Source: Candidatus Woesearchaeota archaeon
Lineage (GTDB): Archaea; Nanobdellota; Nanobdellia; Woesearchaeales; GCA-2686295
Assembly (NCBI GenBank): GCA_002686295.1
Contig: NZBB01000003.1
Coordinates: 2,520-20,404 of the forward strand
Length of the DNA stretch: 17,885 nucleotides
Direction of reading: 5' to 3'
Within the stretch, counting starts at the first letter, position 1. Every line of letters begins with the position of its first letter. The notes below the pieces were generated by a model that worked only from the letters and a program-made list of their open reading frames with translations, searched no databases and was not told where the DNA came from. Positions 12,766 to 17,885 of this stretch are shown in pieces. A program made the translations under genes and the position numbers.

Positions 12766-13077
12766 TTATACTAGCTCAACTTTTTTAGCTCTAAAACCAG
12801 AACTTTGAGCGTGAGTTTTTTTGCAAGCACTGCATGTATACCTAAAATCTGTTTTTTTGCTTAATTTCTTTCCAACCATTTTTGGTTTTGGAGGCTTACT
12901 ATATTTTCCAAGATTTCCAACACCTCTCCATTCACCTCTTCTCATGGCTCTATTTTTTGAACCTCTTGATAAAGGATGAGTAGCTCCTTTAGCTCTTTTT
13001 TTAGCTGTTGAAACCTTCTGTTCAGTATGTTTATTACAAAATGGACAATGTCTGTTTAAGCTTTTAGGTCTTTTCAT
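12766..13077 (-). CDS. rpl44e: 50S ribosomal protein eL42 (L44e)
   Basis: 103 residues. It starts MKRPKSLNRHCPFCNKHTEQ and continues through RGSKNRAMRRGEWRGVGNLG and PPKPKMVGKKLSKKTDFRYTC to CSACKKTHAQSSGFRAKKVE. The two zinc pairs are CPFC and CSAC, and the basic middle and KPPKP linker are diagnostic. The family binds near the E site of the large subunit. Length is normal. It follows the GINS gene by 16 bases and is probably co-transcribed with it; no strong ribosome site is visible. Confidence 0.97.
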   Translation of the reverse strand: MKRPKSLNRHCPFCNKHTEQKVSTAKKRAKGATHPLSRGSKNRAMRRGEWRGVGNLGKYSKPPKPKMVGKKLSKKTDFRYTCSACKKTHAQSSGFRAKKVELV

Positions 13078-13093
13078 ATTATCTGAGAAAAAA

Positions 13094-13831
13094 TTATTGG
13101 TTTATAAAAGTTTCTGCTAACTCCTTTTTTAAAAGTATTTTAGTTATTATCTCAGGAATCTCAGCTGTATCACCTTCTTCAAAAGGACCATACTCTTCAA
13201 GTTTTTTACCTATAAACTTAGGAACTTCCTTCAAAAACTTAACTTTTATCTTGCTTGATTCATAATCCTCTTCACAAATCTCTTGTGAAATGTGCTCATT
13301 ATTTTGCTTTTTTTGTTCGTTTTCTTCTTCACTAAAATCTCTTTTTTCCCCTTCTTCTTCTCTTTTTTCTTCCTCTTCAACAAAAGTGTTTTCTTGTTTA
13401 GGCACATTATTTGTGGTTGTATTATCAAATAATAATACTTTTCTAAGAACTTTATTCCTATTATTATTCAATACTTTCAATGCTTCTTCAAAAAAAACTT
13501 TTTCTTCAGGAAGCATAGCGATAGAATTAACTATTTTAGAACCTGTTTTTGACTTGTTTATTGCTAACTTCAATATTTTGCTTTCACGCCTGTCGTAAAG
13601 CTCTTTGACTATTTTCTTAACATTCTGTATTTGTATTCTTGACTTCTCAGACTCCGTAGCTCCGAATAGCCCTGCTTGAGTTCCTTGGTCGTCTAGAAGA
13701 GATTGTTTTTGAGCCAAGTAATTTATTACATCCTGATAAAAAGTTTCGTCCAATTCTTGCAGTTCCTCGCGTCCTTTTTCACGCCTTAGAAGATCAAACA
13801 ATGTTTCATAAGTTATTTTAACTTCATTCAT
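13094..13831 (-). CDS. GINS replication complex subunit (archaeal Gins51/Gins15 type)
   Basis: 245 residues from the chosen start. The N-terminal helical A domain (1-115) contains YETLFDLLRREKGREELQEL and VKKIVKELYDRRESKILKLA. An acidic low-complexity linker (about 145-190) follows, and a C-terminal B domain KVKFLKEVPKFIGKKLEEYG, PFEEGDTAEIPEIITKILL completes the A-B order of Gins51. GINS bridges MCM helicase and the GAN/Cdc45-like nuclease at replication forks. The frame is open for 27 more codons upstream, but TTTAAATATA at 13853-13862 lies 26 bases before the ATG at 13831, so that is the likely leaderless start. eL42 follows 16 bases downstream. Confidence 0.88.
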   Translation of the reverse strand: MNEVKITYETLFDLLRREKGREELQELDETFYQDVINYLAQKQSLLDDQGTQAGLFGATESEKSRIQIQNVKKIVKELYDRRESKILKLAINKSKTGSKIVNSIAMLPEEKVFFEEALKVLNNNRNKVLRKVLLFDNTTTNNVPKQENTFVEEEEKREEEGEKRDFSEEENEQKKQNNEHISQEICEEDYESSKIKVKFLKEVPKFIGKKLEEYGPFEEGDTAEIPEIITKILLKKELAETFINQ

Positions 13832-13852
13832 AATATTAAGGATTATTCCTTC

Positions 13853-13862
13853 TATATTTAAA
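13853..13862 (-). promoter_or_regulatory. TATA box of the GINS gene (leaderless)
   Basis: TTTAAATATA on the minus strand is centred 26-27 bases before the ATG at 13831, so transcription should begin at the start codon. Confidence 0.65.
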
Positions 13863-13876
13863 TTTTTCACTAAACA

Positions 13877-13882
13877 TTTAAA
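13877..13882 (+). promoter_or_regulatory. TATA box of the COG2100-like radical SAM gene (leaderless)
   Basis: TTTAAA is centred 26-27 bases before the ATG at 13906. It sits back to back with the GINS TATA box, about 20 bases away. Confidence 0.55.
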
Positions 13883-13905
13883 AGAACATTTTTTTCTTTT
13901 ATCTA

Positions 13906-15084
13906 ATGACAATAGTTGCTTTTCAAGATTTCAAGTTCAAAGAAGAAGATAATAAAGTAAAGTGTGTATTCATGAAACACTATTTTTTTTATGTTGAAAA
14001 AGAAACTCTTGCAAAAATTAGTGCATTTAAAATCGATGAAGATAGCTTAGAGTTTGATGCTTCTCAGAAAACAGTTACAAACAAGTTTAACAGATTGTTA
14101 AAAATAGGATTTTCAAATTTGATAAATGTTTTTGGTAATAAAACTATCTATATACATAGAGATTCAAGCATTCCATTATTAGGATCTAATGAATTCGGCA
14201 TTGTTGATAGAGGAACTAATCTTATAGAAGTAAAACCCCTTTCATTATGTAATCTTGACTGTATATATTGCTCTGTTGATGCAGGAAAATCTTCTAAGAA
14301 AAAAACAGATTTTTTAGTTGAACCATCATATTTAGTTGAAGAATTTCAGAAGATAGCTTCTTTAAAGAAAAATCCTGTTGAAGTATCTATAAATCCTCAG
14401 GGTGAACCTTTAATGTATTCAAGAATAGTTGAGCTTGTAAAAGAGTTGAAGAAACATGCACAAACAATTTCTATGAACACCAATGGTTTATTGCTAACAG
14501 AAAAACTGATTGATAAACTTGTCGAAGCAGGTCTAAGCAGAATAAATCTTTCTTTGAACACTTTAAACAAAGAAACTGCAGATAAACTTTCAGGAGCTGT
14601 GTATCCAATTGATAGAATAAAAAAAGTTCTTGGATATTGTGAAGGAAAAATTGAAGTGCTTATAGCCCCATTGATAGTTCCAGGTTATAATGATTCTGAT
14701 ATTAAAGAAATGGTAGAGTTTTGTAAAGGAAAGTATAGAATGGGATTTCAAAACTTTTTATCATACAAAAAAGGACGAAACCCTGTAAAAGCAAAGTCAA
14801 TGGATTGGTTCTTTAAACTTCTAAGAAAGCATGAATCAGAACTTGTTAATTCTGCAGAAGACTACAACATATTTGATGATACAAAAATCCCTAAACCTTT
14901 CAAAAAAAGGCAGATGATTGAAGCAACAGTAATTTGTCCAGGCAAGTATTCTGGAGAATTTATTTGTGTTGCCCAAAATAGATGTATAGTTGTTTCAGGA
15001 AACTTAAATATTGGAGAACGAATAAAGATAAGAATAATAAGAGATAAACACAATATATTCAAAGGACTCATCCAAAAATCTTAA
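13906..15084 (+). CDS. radical SAM protein with C-terminal TRAM-like domain (COG2100-like)
   Basis: 392 residues. An N-terminal domain of about 100 residues precedes the radical SAM cluster motif CNLDCIYC (C115, C119, C122), the SAM-binding NPQGEPLMY (163-171), and further barrel strands (TISMNTNGLLL, GLSRINLSLNTL, IEVLIAPLIVPGYND). The C-terminus GEFICVAQNRCIVVSGNLNI, GERIKIRIIRD resembles a TRAM RNA-binding barrel. This arrangement is that of archaeal COG2100 proteins, whose reaction is unknown; the TRAM-like end suggests an RNA substrate (inference). The first 30 residues differ from what I recall of relatives, but the TATA position supports the ATG at 13906. The 3' end overlaps the convergent 598-residue gene by 17 bases. 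Confidence 0.85.
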   Translation: MTIVAFQDFKFKEEDNKVKCVFMKHYFFYVEKETLAKISAFKIDEDSLEFDASQKTVTNKFNRLLKIGFSNLINVFGNKTIYIHRDSSIPLLGSNEFGIVDRGTNLIEVKPLSLCNLDCIYCSVDAGKSSKKKTDFLVEPSYLVEEFQKIASLKKNPVEVSINPQGEPLMYSRIVELVKELKKHAQTISMNTNGLLLTEKLIDKLVEAGLSRINLSLNTLNKETADKLSGAVYPIDRIKKVLGYCEGKIEVLIAPLIVPGYNDSDIKEMVEFCKGKYRMGFQNFLSYKKGRNPVKAKSMDWFFKLLRKHESELVNSAEDYNIFDDTKIPKPFKKRQMIEATVICPGKYSGEFICVAQNRCIVVSGNLNIGERIKIRIIRDKHNIFKGLIQKS

Positions 15085-16864
15085 GCAAGAAATCCATTAT
15101 ACTTCTAAAAAAACCTTTTTTCTCTTCAACAACCTCTTCAACAATTTCTTCAATAACTTCTTTTTCTATAAGAGTCTCATTCGCTCTTATTGTTAAATTT
15201 AATTCTTCAACCTTACTTAACTCTTCAGATTCAAGGATTGTTTTTATTGAATAAATGCCTTCTTCTGTTTCTAAAGGAACCCTTAATTTATATGTATAGA
15301 ATTCTTCTTCATCACCAGAATTCATAGTTAATGTTTTCTCAGTTAGCCCGCTTATTACTTCTAAAGGATGAGGTATTTCTTCTTTTAAATTCGCTATAAT
15401 TGTTTTTTGACCTATATTCTTTGCTTTCACAATCATAGTTATTTCTTCACCTGTAAAGAATTCTTGTTTGATAGTAATTTTGTCAATGTTTAATCCAGTA
15501 GTTATAGGGTTTATTTTCATGTTTACACTGTCTTCAAAGTTAAAATATTGATGATTTGAGGTTCTATACCTTCCTCTAAAAGTTATTTGGATATCTGTTT
15601 CCTCATCAACATCTTTTGCATTCATTGATTCCTCAAATAAAAGTTTCTTCTCGCCTGGTTCAATAGCATTATAAGATATTTTCTTTGTTTCAAAACCAGG
15701 TATTTGAATAACACCTGTTATTTCAAAGTAAGTTATCTCATTAAGGTTTTCCATAAATGTACTGACAGTAAATGGTGCCCCTTCATTAAGTTCTGTCCTT
15801 GAGCTTTTAACTTCAGGAGTCATTCTTGGAACCTGTACAGTTATATTAAAAATTTCACTGTCTTCATAAACCTCTTCTCTAATAGTTTTAACAGAATTTA
15901 TTGCAACATCGAAAGTTCCTTCATAATCGCTTTTCATTTTTATAGCTATAGTTATTGATTCGCCTGTTTGCAAAACAGTATTATGAATTATGTTGTTTGA
16001 CTCATCTAGGAATGTTGGTAGAGAAGTGATTGTTAAAGCGTCTGGTTTCAAAAAACTAAACTCTAAATCCATAGAGTCGTCCCAATCATCATTTGTAAGC
16101 GTGAAAGTGTAAGTAAATTCTTCACCTGTATTAACTGTAGTTGCACTCATTGAAGATGATAGCTCAATAGGATAATTTATTGTTATTATTGAATTTTCTA
16201 AGTTTTCACTAAACTCTAGCTCTTCATATTCATAATTAAAAACTCCTGCTAGTGTTATTGATTCATAGCTTGTTGGTTTAAGCTTATAATTAAATGAAAT
16301 GCTTTGGCCTTTATTTAAACTTATTTTACTCCATGAAATTTTGTTACCTATTTTTTGAACTCCTAAGCCAAGATTCTGAATAGTTGCAGATGAAGGTATT
16401 ATTTCTTCAACAAACAAGTTATCTATATCAACTTCTCCATCATTTGTTATTGTAACTGTTATAGTTGTTTTATCATCTCTATTTACTTCGCTTTCAATTG
16501 TTCTTGAAATAGTAACGCTTGGAACTTTATAGTATATTTCTACTTTTATAGCCGGCTCCCAGTTAAGAGTATTTGGTATTTGTCTTCCATATTCATTGTA
16601 ATCAAGTTTTGTACCCATAAAACAGTATTGATAAAAAGGAGTGTCTTCGCAACTGCCATTATTAACGTAGAATGCATCAAACTCATTTTTTCGCAGTATC
16701 ATAACAAGATTGTTGTTTGCCAGAGAATTAACATAATACAGGTCATCTTCAACCTGAAAAGTATCCATTGTATAAACATAGTCATCAAATATTTTTTCAA
16801 AAGCAGAAACATTAAAACAAGTAAGAATAAGAATTATTATTGGAAGAATACTTTTTGTTCTCAT
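15068..16864 (-). CDS. secreted multi-domain beta-sandwich surface protein
   Basis: 598 residues. A signal peptide (1-21, ending NVSA) is followed by a 100-residue region with a probable disulfide (SCEDTPFYQYC) and then about four beta-sandwich units of the CARDB/DUF11 kind. Their starts are recognisable as VTISRTIESEVNRDDKTTIT, LSSSMSATTVNTGEEFTYTF, VKSSRTELNEGAPFTVSTF and IKQEFFTGEEITMIVKAKNI, each with N-DG/N-IG turn motifs. The final 40 residues are an acidic helix (IEKEVIEEIVEEVVEE) and the amphipathic end KKGFFRSIMDFLLKIFG, which could dock on the membrane. It is probably an envelope protein; binding partner unknown. A TATA box (16888-16894) 27 bases upstream predicts a leaderless transcript. 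Confidence 0.75.
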   Translation of the reverse strand: MRTKSILPIIILILTCFNVSAFEKIFDDYVYTMDTFQVEDDLYYVNSLANNNLVMILRKNEFDAFYVNNGSCEDTPFYQYCFMGTKLDYNEYGRQIPNTLNWEPAIKVEIYYKVPSVTISRTIESEVNRDDKTTITVTITNDGEVDIDNLFVEEIIPSSATIQNLGLGVQKIGNKISWSKISLNKGQSISFNYKLKPTSYESITLAGVFNYEYEELEFSENLENSIITINYPIELSSSMSATTVNTGEEFTYTFTLTNDDWDDSMDLEFSFLKPDALTITSLPTFLDESNNIIHNTVLQTGESITIAIKMKSDYEGTFDVAINSVKTIREEVYEDSEIFNITVQVPRMTPEVKSSRTELNEGAPFTVSTFMENLNEITYFEITGVIQIPGFETKKISYNAIEPGEKKLLFEESMNAKDVDEETDIQITFRGRYRTSNHQYFNFEDSVNMKINPITTGLNIDKITIKQEFFTGEEITMIVKAKNIGQKTIIANLKEEIPHPLEVISGLTEKTLTMNSGDEEEFYTYKLRVPLETEEGIYSIKTILESEELSKVEELNLTIRANETLIEKEVIEEIVEEVVEEKKGFFRSIMDFLLKIFG

Positions 16865-17098
16865 ATTCTCATTATTATCTGCTTGTTATTTAAAATTTTC
16901 TATGTTTTTATTTTTTTTCAAACATAAAACCTCAAATATATTTTTTGCTTTATTAGTTTTACAGAGTTTTTTTCGAAAAAATCAAGAAAGTTGTTTCAGA
17001 ATTTTTTTTTTAAGAAAAAATAATTAAAAAGTTTGTTAATACTATTTTTTTTACAATTTACAATATATTTTTAAATCTGTACTCCATAATTTTTTTTT
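16865..17098. other. divergent promoter region between the surface protein and EndoQ
   Basis: No gene was found. The region is extremely AT-rich with T and A runs, including the 14-base palindrome TTTTTTCGAAAAAA (16968-16981). The minus-strand TATA ATTTAAA at 16888-16894 serves the surface protein; the plus-strand TTTAAA at 17070-17075 lies 26-27 bases before the EndoQ ATG. Confidence 0.55.
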
Positions 17099-17885
17099 AT
17101 GAGATATATTTCGGATCTTCACATTCATTCAAGGTATAGTCGAGCTTGTTCTTCAGCTATAGACATAAAAAATCTTGAGAAATGGGCTAAAATAAAAGGA
17201 GTAAATATTCTTGGAACAGGAGACTTCACTCATCCTGAATGGTTTAAAGAATTAAAACATGAATTAGTTGAAGATGATACAGGCATATTAAAGACTAGTT
17301 CTGGATTTCCTTTTATCCTACAGACAGAAATATCGTTGATATATACACAGGCAGACAGAGGCAGAAGAATCCATAACGTTGTTTTAGCACCAAACTTTGA
17401 TGTTGTTGAGCAAATAACAGATTATTTGAAAAAACATGGAAGAGTAGATTATGATGGCAGACCAATCTTTAAAATATCTTGTCATGACTTTGTTTATAAT
17501 CTAAGAAAAATATCCTTGGACATAGAAGTTATTCCAGCTCATATATGGACTCCATGGTTTAGTTTATTCGGCTCAAAATCAGGTTTTGATTCAGTTCATG
17601 AATGTTTTAAAGATCAGGAAAAATATGTTCATGCTTTAGAAACAGGACTTTCAAGTGATCCTGAAATGAACTGGCGATTAAGTCAGTTGGATAAGTTTAA
17701 TCTTGTTTCTTTCTCTGACTCTCACAGCTTTTGGCCATGGCGGATGGGTAGAGAAGCAACTATTTTTGAGCTTAAAAAATTAAAATATGATAATATTTTG
17801 AGGGCTTTGCGTTCAGGAGAAGGATTGCAAGAAACAGTTGAAGTTGATCCTTCTTATGGAAAATATCATTTTGATGGTCATAGAA
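17099..17885 (+). CDS. endonuclease Q (PHP-domain DNA repair nuclease), 3' end outside the window
   Basis: 262 residues to the edge, uninterrupted. PHP metal-site motifs appear in order: DLHIHSRYS (6-14), GTGDFTHP (39-46), TEISLIY (76-82), PAHIWTPW (146-153) and SDSHSFWPWRMGRE (206-219). The GLSSDPEMNWRLSQLDKF segment and the HTPW/WPxRxGRE contexts match archaeal endonuclease Q, not PHP polymerase domains. EndoQ cuts DNA 5' of deaminated bases and abasic sites. The fragment ends at YGKYHFDGHR, just before the Cys-rich zinc region expected in the family. The TATA position predicts a leaderless mRNA. Related PHP nucleases are the only alternative. Confidence 0.9.
   Translation, partial: MRYISDLHIHSRYSRACSSAIDIKNLEKWAKIKGVNILGTGDFTHPEWFKELKHELVEDDTGILKTSSGFPFILQTEISLIYTQADRGRRIHNVVLAPNFDVVEQITDYLKKHGRVDYDGRPIFKISCHDFVYNLRKISLDIEVIPAHIWTPWFSLFGSKSGFDSVHECFKDQEKYVHALETGLSSDPEMNWRLSQLDKFNLVSFSDSHSFWPWRMGREATIFELKKLKYDNILRALRSGEGLQETVEVDPSYGKYHFDGHR

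Noticed and set aside
13832..13912. 27-codon N-terminal extension of the GINS subunit
   Set aside because: The TATA box at 13853-13862 lies within it and would start transcription at 13831; the extension is not part of the GINS fold.
1..17885. CRISPR array, insertion sequences or prophage genes
   Set aside because: No regularly spaced identical repeats, transposase or integrase motifs, or phage structural genes were seen on either strand.

Overview
The window is AT-rich archaeal DNA. The evidence is the set of archaeal/eukaryotic-type information genes (eL37, eL42, eS27, aIF2-alpha, Nop10, GINS, LSm), a leucine tRNA interrupted by three bulge-helix-bulge introns, an archaeal S-layer protein, an EndoQ-type repair nuclease, and TATA-box promoters about 26-28 bases upstream of several start codons, which implies leaderless mRNAs. 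Small genes, overlapping reading frames, low GC and the style of the S-layer protein suggest a DPANN-like lineage such as Woesearchaeota or Pacearchaeota. That placement is an inference, not something the sequence proves.

Layout. 1-566 (-) is the start of an AmmeMemoRadiSam-type radical SAM enzyme, running off the left edge. 715-1459 (+) holds a stand-alone EF-Tu domain-2-like protein, an LSm protein and ribosomal protein eL37. 1623-1915 (+) is tRNA-Leu(UAG) with three introns (positions 21/22, 37/38 and 59/60). After a 357-base regulatory region with several TATA elements and hairpins comes a 766-residue S-layer protein (2273-4573), ending in a triple T-tract terminator.

4596-8701 is an accessory-looking block, mostly on the minus strand: a classical AAA ATPase, a plus-strand degenerate low-molecular-weight phosphatase-like gene, a long cytoplasmic coiled-coil protein, two small proteins with an N-terminal membrane anchor, and a 99-residue unknown. 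I recognise only the AAA and phosphatase folds, so this is the best candidate for an undescribed system.

8758-12627 (-) is a very compact operon read right to left: eS27, aIF2-alpha, Nop10, a PAC2-family protein, DUF192, DUF429, a membrane-anchored winged-helix regulator, and possibly a 50-residue basic protein. The first seven overlap by 1-4 bases or are one base apart. It couples ribosome and translation initiation genes, RNA pseudouridylation and a proteasome-chaperone-like protein. Upstream on the same strand are eL42 and a GINS replication subunit (12766-13831).

From the GINS promoter a COG2100-like radical SAM gene diverges (13906-15084, +). It converges on a secreted 598-residue beta-sandwich protein (15068-16864, -). 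The window ends inside a plus-strand endonuclease Q gene (17099 onward). Several genes too short or too near the edges for simple ORF calling were read directly from the sequence: eL37, Nop10, eS27, AmrS, EndoQ and the 50-residue ORF.
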